Origin: Bacteroidales bacterium
GTDB lineage: Bacteria; Bacteroidota; Bacteroidia; Bacteroidales; WCHB1-69
Direction of reading: 5' to 3'
Length of the DNA: 19,320 nt
Assembly (NCBI GenBank): GCA_016290715.1
Contig: JAEEUY010000100.1
Span: forward strand, 1-19,320
Shown: piece by piece, positions 1 to 7,789 of the stretch
How positions within the stretch are numbered: the stretch's first letter is position 1
Layout: each line of letters begins with the position of its first letter
Made by a program: the position numbers and the translations under genes
The notes under the pieces: model-generated
What the model was told of the DNA's origin: nothing
The model's input: the letters and a program-made list of their open reading frames with translations, nothing else
Database searches by the model: none

Positions 1-1
1 T

Positions 2-298
2 CACTTAAGATTACAAGAATATAGTTGGTTTTCTAAATTAGCTTTGCCAGTAATTATTCTTATCAGTTGGGGAATTGCACTAATTGAATATTGTTTTCAA
101 GTTCCCGCCAATAGAATAGGTTTTAATGAAAATGGAGGACCATTTAATTTATGGCAATTAAAGGTAATTCAGGAGGTAGTTACACTAACCGTGTTTACTT
201 TCTTTACTATATTTTGTTTTAAAACAGAGCACTTTTCGTGGAATCACTTGGTCGGTTTTGTTTTGATGATAGGTGCAGTTTACTTTATTTTTAAGTAA
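2..298 (+). CDS. DUF486 (DMT-superfamily) small membrane protein, 5'-truncated
   Basis: The reading frame is open from base 2 to the TAA at 296-298, so the N-terminus lies outside the window; 98 codons remain. The visible part has three hydrophobic segments. It carries the signatures I associate with the DUF486 family of small drug/metabolite-transporter-like proteins: SWGIAxxEYCFQVPANRIG near the start, LKVIQEVVTL in the middle, and WNHLVGFVLMIGAVYFIFK at the end. Family members are about 110-120 residues with four membrane helices, so only the first helix is missing. The substrate is unknown. fumC follows on the same strand after 22 bases, so the two may be co-transcribed, although the functions have no obvious link. 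Family assignment is confident; any transport role is inferred from the superfamily. Confidence 0.85.
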   Translation, partial: HLRLQEYSWFSKLALPVIILISWGIALIEYCFQVPANRIGFNENGGPFNLWQLKVIQEVVTLTVFTFFTIFCFKTEHFSWNHLVGFVLMIGAVYFIFK

Positions 299-320
299 TT
301 TATTGAAATTCTGATAAATA

Positions 321-1718
321 ATGGGTTATAGAATTGAAAAAGATTCCTTGGGAGAAGTTAAGGTGCCCATCGATAAATTGTGGGGTGCACAAACCGAACG
401 TGCCGTTCACCATTTCGCTATCGGGAATGAAATCATGCCTATAGCGGTGATTTATGCTATTGCACAAATTAAAAAGGCCGCAGCCTGCAGTAATTGTGAT
501 TGTGGCGTTCTTCCCGTTGAAAAAAAACAATTGATAGCCGCTTGTTGCGATGAAATTCTTGAGGGTAAGTGGGATGAACATTTCCCTTTGTTGATTTGGC
601 AAACAGGTTCGGGAACGCAAACCAATATGAATGTCAATGAGGTGATTGCCAATCGTGCTGAAATGATAAAAAATGGGGAAATTGTTGGTACAGAACGTTT
701 TATACACCCTAATGATGATGTGAATCGTTCGCAATCCACCAACGATGTTTTTCCATCTGCCATGCGGATAGCTGCCATATCGTCAATTGTACACCAACTG
801 CTTCCGGCATTGGATGGATTATGTGAAATATTGAAAATCAAGCAAAAAGAATTTGCGGAGGTTGTACAAATTGGACGTACACACTTAATGGATGCCACTC
901 CCTTAACGGTGGGGCAAACGCTTTCAGGTTATTGTTCTCAAATTGAGCATGATATAGATGCAATTCGTAGTTTGATGCCGCAACTTATGGAATTGCCGAT
1001 TGGGGGGACGGCAGTGGGTACAGGACTTAACACTCCTGATAATTACGATGTTACAGTGATAAAGTATTTGTGCAAATTTACAAAACTCCCCTTTACATTG
1101 TCTGCAAATAAGTTTGAAGCCATGTCATCTCATGACTCTTTAGTGGCCATGTCGGGGGCACTCAAGAGAACGGCGGTTTCTTTGATGAAAATAGCCAATG
1201 ATTTTCGTTTGTTGGGTTCAGGTCCCCGCAGTGGCATAGGAGAGTTTATCCTGCCGGCCAACGAACCGGGCTCGTCAATCATGCCAGGGAAAGTGAATCC
1301 TACCCAGTGCGAAGCCTTAGCCATGGTGTGCGCCCAAGTGATAGGAAACGATAGCGCCATCGCCATTGGGGCTATGCAGGGACATTTGCAGCTCAATGTT
1401 TTTATGCCTTTGATTATCTATAACTTGCTGAATTCCATTTATTTGTTGAGCGATGCTGTCAACTCTTTCCATAAGTTTTGTGTACAAGGATTAGAAGTCA
1501 ATAAGGAGCGCCTGCAGACAAACTTGAATCAATCGCTGATGTTGGTTACGGCATTAAATCCACATATTGGTTATGCAAATGCAGCTAAAATTGCCCAATA
1601 TGCCTATGCAAACAATTTAACCCTGAAGTCAGCGGCACTTCAGTTAGGATTGGTGTCAGAAGAGGATTATGACCGTTGGGTGAATCCTAAAAAAATGTGT
1701 GGAAAAAATATTGATTAA
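321..1718 (+). CDS. fumC: Class II fumarate hydratase (fumarase C)
   Basis: This 465-residue enzyme interconverts fumarate and L-malate in the TCA cycle; class II enzymes are iron-independent cytoplasmic homotetramers. The length is normal for the family. Visible motifs are GSGTQTNMNVNEVIANRA (residues 96-113), HPNDDVNRSQSTND (129-142), GRTHLMDATPLT (185-196) with His188, and the fumarate-lyase signature GSSIMPGKVNP (317-327) with Ser318 and Lys324. These numbers coincide with the catalytic residues known for E. coli FumC. Aspartate ammonia-lyase is less likely, because it normally has MPAKVNP and a different GTQ loop. The ATG at 321 gives a standard N-terminus (RIEKDSLGEVKVPIDKLWGAQT); no Shine-Dalgarno is visible. 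The stop lies 7 bases from the convergent hutI stop, and no terminator is visible between them. Confidence 0.97.
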   Translation: MGYRIEKDSLGEVKVPIDKLWGAQTERAVHHFAIGNEIMPIAVIYAIAQIKKAAACSNCDCGVLPVEKKQLIAACCDEILEGKWDEHFPLLIWQTGSGTQTNMNVNEVIANRAEMIKNGEIVGTERFIHPNDDVNRSQSTNDVFPSAMRIAAISSIVHQLLPALDGLCEILKIKQKEFAEVVQIGRTHLMDATPLTVGQTLSGYCSQIEHDIDAIRSLMPQLMELPIGGTAVGTGLNTPDNYDVTVIKYLCKFTKLPFTLSANKFEAMSSHDSLVAMSGALKRTAVSLMKIANDFRLLGSGPRSGIGEFILPANEPGSSIMPGKVNPTQCEALAMVCAQVIGNDSAIAIGAMQGHLQLNVFMPLIIYNLLNSIYLLSDAVNSFHKFCVQGLEVNKERLQTNLNQSLMLVTALNPHIGYANAAKIAQYAYANNLTLKSAALQLGLVSEEDYDRWVNPKKMCGKNID

Positions 1719-1725
1719 CAGTTAA

Positions 1726-2979
1726 TTATATCTTTTTTCCTTTCAAATAGACTGTCTCAACTTTATTGCTGCCGTAAGCATAAGGCAAAAATTCAATGCT
1801 TGAGATGGGTTTTGTGATGAAGAAATTGGCGATTTTCCCTTTGGTAATGGTGCCTAATGAATCTTCCACACACATGGCATAAGCAGTGTTGACAGTGGTG
1901 GCATTGATGGCTTCTTCAGGGAGCATTTTATATTTGATACATCCCATGGAGAGTACAAATTGCATATTTCCTGACGGACAGGAGCCCGGGTTGTAGTCGG
2001 AGGCAAGGGCCACGGGTAGTCCTGCTTCCATCATTTTGCGGGCAGGAGCATACACCATTCCTAAAAAGAAAGCTGCGCCAGGAAGAATGGTGGGCATTGT
2101 TTCGGAACCCAATAAAACGGCAATCTCATCGTCTCCTGTGTATTCAACATGGTCAACAGAGCGGGCATTGTATTTGACACCTACTTGGATACCCCCGGAA
2201 TAGTCTAATTCGTTCGCGTGTATTTTGGGACAGAGGCCATATTTGATTCCTTGCATAAGAATACGTTCTGTATCTTCTACCGTGAAAAATCCGCGGTCGC
2301 AGAAGACATCCACAAAGTCGGCTAATTCTTCTGCAGCTACCATTGGAATCATCTCGTTGATAATCAAATCAACGTATTCTGTTTGGTGTCCGATGTATTC
2401 TTTGGGTACGGCATGTGCCCCCAAGAAATTAGCTTTAATAGTCATACGTGACTTTTCTTTCAGACGGCGGATAACACGAAGCATTTTCAGTTCATCTTGG
2501 GTGGTAAGCCCGTATCCGCTTTTGATTTCTGCTGCGCCGGTCCCCATGGAAGCCATCTCTTGTAGCCGCTCCCACGCGCTTTCAAAGAGTTCATCTTCCG
2601 AACTGTCGCGCAGTCGTTGTACTGAATTGAGAATACCACCGCCGCGTTGGGCAATCTCTTCGTAACTCAATCCTTTGATTTTGTCAATGTATTCAATGGA
2701 ACGGTCGCCTGCGTAAACAATGTGAGTGTGAGAATCACAGAAAGTTGGAAAAACCATTTTCCCTGTTGCATCTATGATTTCAAGCGGTTCGTTAATGTTT
2801 TGCAAAACGGTTTCTGAAAAATCACACATCTTTCCATAATCAACAATCACTTCTCCCACGGCTAACAGATAGGCATCCTCTATCATAGGCAGATTTTGCA
2901 TCTCTTTTCCTGCACGCCATTGAATAGGAGTGTCGTTAACTTGTACTAATTGTTTGATATTTTTTACTAAAACAGCCAT
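1726..2979 (-). CDS. hutI: Imidazolonepropionase
   Basis: The enzyme hydrolyses 4-imidazolone-5-propionate to N-formimino-L-glutamate, the third step of histidine degradation. At 417 residues it is full length. It is an amidohydrolase-superfamily TIM barrel: the metal-site motif HTH is at residues 84-86 (DSHTHIVYAGDR); KSGYGL is at 153-158; GAHAVPKEY has His189; HANELDYSGG starts at His254; DHVEYT has His277; and the catalytic-type aspartate is Asp328 in SDYNPGSCPSGN. These HutI-specific loops separate it from other amidohydrolases. The other hut genes are not in the window. The gene begins 32 bases after the ClC gene on the same strand, and I see no -7 promoter match in that gap, so it may be transcribed from the ClC promoter. 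Confidence 0.96.
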   Translation of the reverse strand: MAVLVKNIKQLVQVNDTPIQWRAGKEMQNLPMIEDAYLLAVGEVIVDYGKMCDFSETVLQNINEPLEIIDATGKMVFPTFCDSHTHIVYAGDRSIEYIDKIKGLSYEEIAQRGGGILNSVQRLRDSSEDELFESAWERLQEMASMGTGAAEIKSGYGLTTQDELKMLRVIRRLKEKSRMTIKANFLGAHAVPKEYIGHQTEYVDLIINEMIPMVAAEELADFVDVFCDRGFFTVEDTERILMQGIKYGLCPKIHANELDYSGGIQVGVKYNARSVDHVEYTGDDEIAVLLGSETMPTILPGAAFFLGMVYAPARKMMEAGLPVALASDYNPGSCPSGNMQFVLSMGCIKYKMLPEEAINATTVNTAYAMCVEDSLGTITKGKIANFFITKPISSIEFLPYAYGSNKVETVYLKGKKI

Positions 2980-3011
2980 CGTATGTTTTTTTTGATATTA
3001 GTTATAAATAA

Positions 3012-4796
3012 TCAGTCATCAGACTCTTCCGCAATAAGTTCTTTATAATAATCAAGCACTTTCGCTCGGGAAAGGAACCCTAAATAATCTCCATTTTTGG
3101 TGATGACCGGCAAATTGAAATTTTCCGTCTTGCGGAATTTCTCCACCATCTCTTCCGCCGTATCAGTATCATATACAACTATATCCGGAATATAGATAAG
3201 ATCCTTCACCTCAATAGAGTCGTATAATTCTTGTTTGAAGATGACATCACGATGTTCGTCCATCAACAGGAGTCCCGAAAACTTTTGATTTTGATCCAAG
3301 ACAACAAAGATATTGCGTTTGCTTTGCTCGATAATTTTCACATAATCATGCAGGGAGGCGTTCAAGGGAACGGTCATAATATTGGAGTCCAAAAGTGACA
3401 TGAAATCAATTCTATGAACGGCGAACTTATCTTTATTATGTGTTTTAAGTTTCCCCTTTTCGGCAAGTTTGCGCGTATAAACAGAGTGTTTTTCAAAGAG
3501 ATGGGAGGTGAGATAGGCAAGGGAAGAGGTAACCATAAGCGGAATGAGCAGGTTGTAGCCGGTAGTGAGTTCGGCAATCAGAAAAATACCTGTCAGTGGC
3601 GCGTGCATCACTCCTGCGAGTACCCCCGACATGCCTGCCAGCACGCAGTTTGTAGTAGGGATGTCTAATCCAAAATAGTAGCGAAGAATGTCGGCAATCA
3701 GATAGCCCAGAAAAGCGCCCACAAAAAGTGACGGGGCAAAAACGCCACCCACGCCGCCGGCGGCATTGGTGAGGGCAGTCGCTATCACTTTCAAAAATAC
3801 CACTCCTGCTAAAAATAATATGAAAATGAGATGATATTGGTGCGATAGGTTGTATAAAGGCGAGTTTTTAATAATCAGTTCCGTACTCCCATTCATTAAT
3901 TCTGCAATATTTCCATACCCCTCGCCATAGAAAACAGGGAAAACAAAGATGAGCCCGCCTAAAAGGATGCTGCCGAGAATGATCTTTAAACGTTGTTTTT
4001 TGATCTTCAGAAAAATACGTTCAATCAGTCGGGAAATTCTTAGAAAATAAACGGAAACCAATCCGGTAGTGATTCCCAATAGTATATAAATACCTACATT
4101 TTTGATTTGGAAGGTGGTAACGGGAGCATTGGTGAGCATGACATCTTTCCCTAAAAACAATAAGGACAAAATGGTTCCTGTTGCCGCAGAAATGAGCAGC
4201 GGAACAATGGAAGTGGCTGTAAGATCAAGCATCAACACCTCAATAGCAAAAACAATAGCCGCAATGGGTGCTTTGAAAATGGCTGCCATGGCTCCACATG
4301 AACCGCAGGCTAACAAAATGATGGTGTCTTTACGTGACAAATTAAACAGTCGTGCCAAATTGGAACCTACGGCCGAACCGGTAAGCACAATAGGTGCCTC
4401 CAAACCTACAGACCCGCCAAACCCCACGGTAATAGAACTCGCTACCATGGAGGAATAGATGTTGTGCGGGCGCAAGAACCCATTGTAATTGCTGATGGAA
4501 TTTAAAACAATACTTACTCCGTGACTGAGATTGTCTTTGACAACAAACTTGACGTATAATACGGTGAGAATGATCCCTACAAAGGGAAAGGCTAAGTAGT
4601 AATAGTTGACTTGTGCTTCCGGAAATGCAGTGCTCAACGCCTCTGTTGTAAAATGCAGCAGATTCTTAACGACAATAGCAACAGTAGCTCCAAAAATTCC
4701 TGTGAAAAAACTGAGTAAAAGCAAAGTGTGTTTGCCTAAACTCTTTTGTATCCAATTTTTTACAGCAAGAAAATGGGTGTTGTCTTTTAGTTTCAA
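3012..4796 (-). CDS. ClC-family chloride transporter with C-terminal CBS pair
   Basis: This 594-residue membrane protein belongs to the ClC family of chloride channels and Cl-/H+ antiporters. The transmembrane core covers about residues 20-435, followed by two CBS domains (about 468-520 and 533-590) that in relatives bind adenine nucleotides. Signature loops are GLEAP (131-135), with Glu133 as the external gating glutamate (GREGP in E. coli ClcA), and GVFAP (351-355), matching GxFxP. Tyr440 in SVYTRKL matches the central tyrosine. The first selectivity motif GSGIP is replaced by LSHGV (90-94), keeping the serine. The residue matching the internal proton glutamate appears to be Val187. The only plausible start is TTG at 4796, because the codon two upstream is a stop. 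An ATG at 4807 would be in frame if the A-run between held one more base. Channel or exchanger cannot be decided from sequence. Confidence 0.93.
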   Translation of the reverse strand: MKLKDNTHFLAVKNWIQKSLGKHTLLLLSFFTGIFGATVAIVVKNLLHFTTEALSTAFPEAQVNYYYLAFPFVGIILTVLYVKFVVKDNLSHGVSIVLNSISNYNGFLRPHNIYSSMVASSITVGFGGSVGLEAPIVLTGSAVGSNLARLFNLSRKDTIILLACGSCGAMAAIFKAPIAAIVFAIEVLMLDLTATSIVPLLISAATGTILSLLFLGKDVMLTNAPVTTFQIKNVGIYILLGITTGLVSVYFLRISRLIERIFLKIKKQRLKIILGSILLGGLIFVFPVFYGEGYGNIAELMNGSTELIIKNSPLYNLSHQYHLIFILFLAGVVFLKVIATALTNAAGGVGGVFAPSLFVGAFLGYLIADILRYYFGLDIPTTNCVLAGMSGVLAGVMHAPLTGIFLIAELTTGYNLLIPLMVTSSLAYLTSHLFEKHSVYTRKLAEKGKLKTHNKDKFAVHRIDFMSLLDSNIMTVPLNASLHDYVKIIEQSKRNIFVVLDQNQKFSGLLLMDEHRDVIFKQELYDSIEVKDLIYIPDIVVYDTDTAEEMVEKFRKTENFNLPVITKNGDYLGFLSRAKVLDYYKELIAEESDD

Positions 4797-4816
4797 TTTT
4801 TAATCATTTAGCGGCG

Positions 4817-4824
4817 CAAATATA
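4817..4824 (-). promoter_or_regulatory. Bacteroidetes -7 promoter element for the ClC gene
   Basis: Read on the - strand this is TATATTTG, a full match to the Bacteroidetes -7 consensus TAnnTTTG. A start site about 7 bases downstream would leave a leader of roughly 14 bases before the TTG start at 4796. No TTTG -33 element is found at the usual 19-21 base spacing; the nearest is about 31 bases away. Confidence 0.55.
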
Positions 4825-4924
4825 ACCAATTATACGAAGATAGTATGGTTTTATGCAAAAATATCTGAGAATAAATCTCCTAACTCTTAACTTTTTTTGT
4901 AGTTCATACAACACAAAAAAAACG

Positions 4925-4932
4925 TAATTTTG
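4925..4932 (+). promoter_or_regulatory. Bacteroidetes -7 promoter element for the nucleotide-sugar dehydratase gene
   Basis: TAATTTTG matches TAnnTTTG in full. A TTTG lies at 4896-4899, 25 bases upstream, slightly longer than the usual 19-21 spacing. A start near 4939 would give a leader of about 12 bases before the ATG at 4951. This placement argues against using the TTG at 4930 as start codon, because that codon lies inside the promoter element. A second TAnnTTTG match at 4941-4948 is too close to the ATG to serve. Confidence 0.55.
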
Positions 4933-4950
4933 CAAATCATTATATTTGTT

Positions 4951-6843
4951 ATGAAAAGAATATTGAAAAAACTTGATATTGTCCCCAGTCCGTTTATATT
5001 GCTGTTGGATGCATGCGGTGTGTATGTGGCTGCTATAGGTGTAATGCTCATTAGAAGCGGATTCTCAATCCTGGCAAACCCTAAATTCTCGGTAACGGAC
5101 TATGTGACTATTCCCTTGATTATCTTAAGTGTATATCTCATCTTCTTTTTGATTTTTAGAATACCCCGTATCATTGTTCGATATACGAATACCAAAGATG
5201 TTTTTAATATCCTTTTTTCATGCATCGCTTCGACATGTACGCTCGTACTCATTAATTTGGTTACTTATTTGCTTCAGCATAAATACTTTATCCCCAATTC
5301 TGTGATTGTGATGCAGTTTGCCATAACCACTTTGTTGCTGATATTTTATCGTCTTACCTTTAAAATGCTCTATTTGAGAATGGCCAATCCCGACAAATTC
5401 AAACGCAGTATCGTGATTGTTGGGGCAGGGGAGGCTGGTTTGATAACCAAACACGCTTTGGACAGGGATGCACAAAGCAAGTACAATGTCGCTGCTTTTT
5501 TTGATGAAGATAAAAATAAGGTTTCTAAAAAAATTGAGGATATTCCCATCTTGGATTTGCAGGACTTGTCTGATTATTTGAGTAAAAACAGCATTTCGTT
5601 CTTAATCATTTCTATTCAGAACTTTCCAGCGGGAAAGAAGAATGCTATCACAGAAATCGCATTGCAATACAATGTTAAAGTGTTGGTCGTTCCCCCTGTT
5701 ACCAAATGGATTAATGGAGAGTTGAGCTTTAAGCAGATTAAAAAGGTGAAGATTGAAGATTTGTTGGAACGGGGGCAGATTGTATTGGATACGGAATTGA
5801 TAACTAGAGAGTTATATGATAAAACCATTCTTATTACGGGGGCAGCAGGCTCTATTGGCAGCGAAATTGTACGTCAAGTGATGAAGTATCAATATAAGAA
5901 GTTGATATTGATTGACAACGCGGAGACTCCTGTATTTTTCCTATATAACGAGTGTAGTGGTTATAATGGCCTTAAAAATATTGAGATAGAGATTGTTAAC
6001 GTAAGAGATCGCATTAAAATAGAGGAGATTATTTCTAAAGAAAAACCTGACATCATTTATCATGCGGCAGCTTATAAGCATGTGCCGATGATGGAAGAGA
6101 ACGCTGGTGCTGCCATCAAAACCAATGTGGAAGGGACCAAAATACTCGCTGATCTCGCAGTGAAGTACGGGGTGCAAAAGTTTGTGATGGTCTCCACTGA
6201 TAAAGCGGTGAACCCCACGAATGTGATGGGAGCTTCCAAACGAATTGCCGAAATCTATGTTCAGTCGCTTAATTTTAAGCAACCGGCTACGAAATTTATT
6301 ACTACCCGTTTCGGTAATGTGCTGGGAACCAACGGTTCTGTAATACCTGTGTTTAAACAACAAATTGAAGATGGCGGTCCTGTTACAGTTACGCATCCCG
6401 ACATTACCCGATATTTTATGACGATCATGGAGGCGTGTCAATTGGTGATTAACGCCGGCGCCATGGGCAATGGCGGGGAGATTTTTATCTTTGATATGGG
6501 TAAGTCGGTGAAGATCTACGATCTTGCCGTGAAAATGATCAAGTTGTCGGGACTTACATTGGGAAAAGATATCCAAATTGTATTTACAGGGTTGCGGCCA
6601 GGCGAAAAACTTTATGAGGAACTTCTGGCCAATAAAGAAAATACGATGGAAACGCCCAATGCCAAAATTATGATAGCCAAGGTACGCACCTATGAATATG
6701 ATGTTGTGGCAGCGCAAATTGATGAGTTAATCGCGCTGAAAGATCAGGATGCTTTTACTATTGTAAAGAAAATGAAGGATATTGTGCCAGAGTATATCAG
6801 TAAAAATTCTGCTTTTGAAATGCTGAATCATCATTCATCGTAG
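4951..6843 (+). CDS. Membrane-bound nucleotide-sugar 4,6-dehydratase (WbpM/PglF/CapD type)
   Basis: This 630-residue protein resembles the large UDP-GlcNAc C4,6-dehydratases that start synthesis of modified sugars for surface polysaccharides and protein glycosylation. It has four predicted transmembrane helices (about 14-36, 52-70, 87-109, 116-135) and a CoA-binding-like Rossmann domain with GAGEAG at 158-163. The C-terminal short-chain dehydrogenase domain has TGAAGSIGSE from 296 and AAAYKHVPMME near 372-382. STDKAVNPTNVMGASKR spans 415-431, where the usual catalytic tyrosine of YxxxK is methionine (Met426, Lys430), as is typical for this subfamily. FGNVLGTNGSVIP and RPGEKLYEEL are also typical. 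The exact sugar nucleotide is inferred from the family. The ATG at 4951 is preferred. The gene diverges from ClC and its stop lies 2 bases from the rsgA stop. Confidence 0.93.
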   Translation: MKRILKKLDIVPSPFILLLDACGVYVAAIGVMLIRSGFSILANPKFSVTDYVTIPLIILSVYLIFFLIFRIPRIIVRYTNTKDVFNILFSCIASTCTLVLINLVTYLLQHKYFIPNSVIVMQFAITTLLLIFYRLTFKMLYLRMANPDKFKRSIVIVGAGEAGLITKHALDRDAQSKYNVAAFFDEDKNKVSKKIEDIPILDLQDLSDYLSKNSISFLIISIQNFPAGKKNAITEIALQYNVKVLVVPPVTKWINGELSFKQIKKVKIEDLLERGQIVLDTELITRELYDKTILITGAAGSIGSEIVRQVMKYQYKKLILIDNAETPVFFLYNECSGYNGLKNIEIEIVNVRDRIKIEEIISKEKPDIIYHAAAYKHVPMMEENAGAAIKTNVEGTKILADLAVKYGVQKFVMVSTDKAVNPTNVMGASKRIAEIYVQSLNFKQPATKFITTRFGNVLGTNGSVIPVFKQQIEDGGPVTVTHPDITRYFMTIMEACQLVINAGAMGNGGEIFIFDMGKSVKIYDLAVKMIKLSGLTLGKDIQIVFTGLRPGEKLYEELLANKENTMETPNAKIMIAKVRTYEYDVVAAQIDELIALKDQDAFTIVKKMKDIVPEYISKNSAFEMLNHHSS

Positions 6844-6845
6844 CA

Positions 6846-7787
6846 TTATTTCAACTTCCAATCTTCTATCTGCAAATCACTGTCATGTAAAATGGTGATA
6901 TAGTTTTCGTATCGTGAAAGTGCGATTTCTCCTTTTTCTACCGCCTCTCTTACGCGACAATCGGGCTCGTGGGTATGAAGACAGTTGTTGAAGCGGCAAA
7001 GATTGTTGTATTGGCGTATTTCAGGGAAATAGTCTCTTACTTCATCAGGGGAATATTGTATCAGTCCGAACTCTTTGATGCCAGGGGTGTCAATGACAAA
7101 GCCGTCGCTTACTTCAAACATGCTGGCAAAAGTGGTTGTGTGTTTCCCTTTGCTGTGATAGTCGGAAATGGAGCCCACTTTCAAATGCAAAGAGGGGTCT
7201 ATGGCATTGATAAGCGCTGATTTTCCAACCCCCGAATGCCCGCTGAAAAGACATACTTTTTTTGAAAATTTGACCTTTAGTTCATGGATTCCTTCGCCGG
7301 TTATGGTTGAGGTCCGAAGGGTGGAATATCCGATTTTTTGATAAATATTTTCAATCTCAGCAAGGGTATTCAGCTCTTCGTTGTTATATAGGTCGATTTT
7401 ATTGAAAACGATGCAGCAGGGGATGCGAAAGCCTTCAGCTGCGAGCAGGAACCGATCGATGAAACCTAAAGAAGTTTTGGGCTCCTTGAGTGTTACAACA
7501 AGAAACGCCTGATCAATATTCGCTGCAATAAGATGGCTGATTTTAGATAGTTTAGTGGATTTACGGTCAATATAATTGACTCTTTTTTCAAGGTCGGTGA
7601 TATAGCCGCAGCCGTCGTTTTCGACAATGAATTCCACGTGGTCGCCAACTACAACGGGATTGGTGTTTTTAATTCCCTTGATACGGAATTGTCCACGAAG
7701 CCGGCAGTGAATGATTTCTGCCGATTCAGTTCGTACTTCGTACCAACTGCCCGTGGATTTTGTGACGAGCCCTTTCCGTTTCTGCAT
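6846..7787 (-). CDS. rsgA: Ribosome small-subunit-dependent GTPase RsgA (YjeQ)
   Basis: RsgA is a circularly permuted GTPase that binds the 30S subunit late in assembly and hydrolyses GTP. The 313 residues show an N-terminal OB-fold (about 1-75), then GTPase motifs in the permuted order: G4 NKID (129-132), G1 GHSGVGKS (183-190), G3 DTPG (233-236). The C-terminal zinc module is Cys264-x4-Cys269-x-His271-x5-Cys277. All key residues are present. The start codon is 2 bases after the argS stop, so translation and transcription are probably coupled in the argS operon, and it appears to be the last gene. The convergent dehydratase gene ends 2 bases away, leaving no room for an intergenic terminator. 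Confidence 0.97.
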   Translation of the reverse strand: MQKRKGLVTKSTGSWYEVRTESAEIIHCRLRGQFRIKGIKNTNPVVVGDHVEFIVENDGCGYITDLEKRVNYIDRKSTKLSKISHLIAANIDQAFLVVTLKEPKTSLGFIDRFLLAAEGFRIPCCIVFNKIDLYNNEELNTLAEIENIYQKIGYSTLRTSTITGEGIHELKVKFSKKVCLFSGHSGVGKSALINAIDPSLHLKVGSISDYHSKGKHTTTFASMFEVSDGFVIDTPGIKEFGLIQYSPDEVRDYFPEIRQYNNLCRFNNCLHTHEPDCRVREAVEKGEIALSRYENYITILHDSDLQIEDWKLK

Positions 7788-7789
7788 GA

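Noticed and set aside
321..1718. Aspartate ammonia-lyase as an alternative for the fumarase.
   Set aside because: MPGKVNPTQCEA, GSGTQTNMNVNE and the His188/Ser318/Lys324 numbering fit FumC, not AspA.
1714..1726. Small palindrome ATTAAC-A-GTTAAT between fumC and hutI, considered as a terminator.
   Set aside because: The 6-bp A/T-rich stem with a 1-base loop cannot form a stable hairpin, and the symmetry arises largely from the two facing stop codons.
3414..4803. Several + strand open frames inside the ClC gene (and similar ones inside argS and the thioredoxin-fold genes).
   Set aside because: They are antisense shadows of strongly identified genes.
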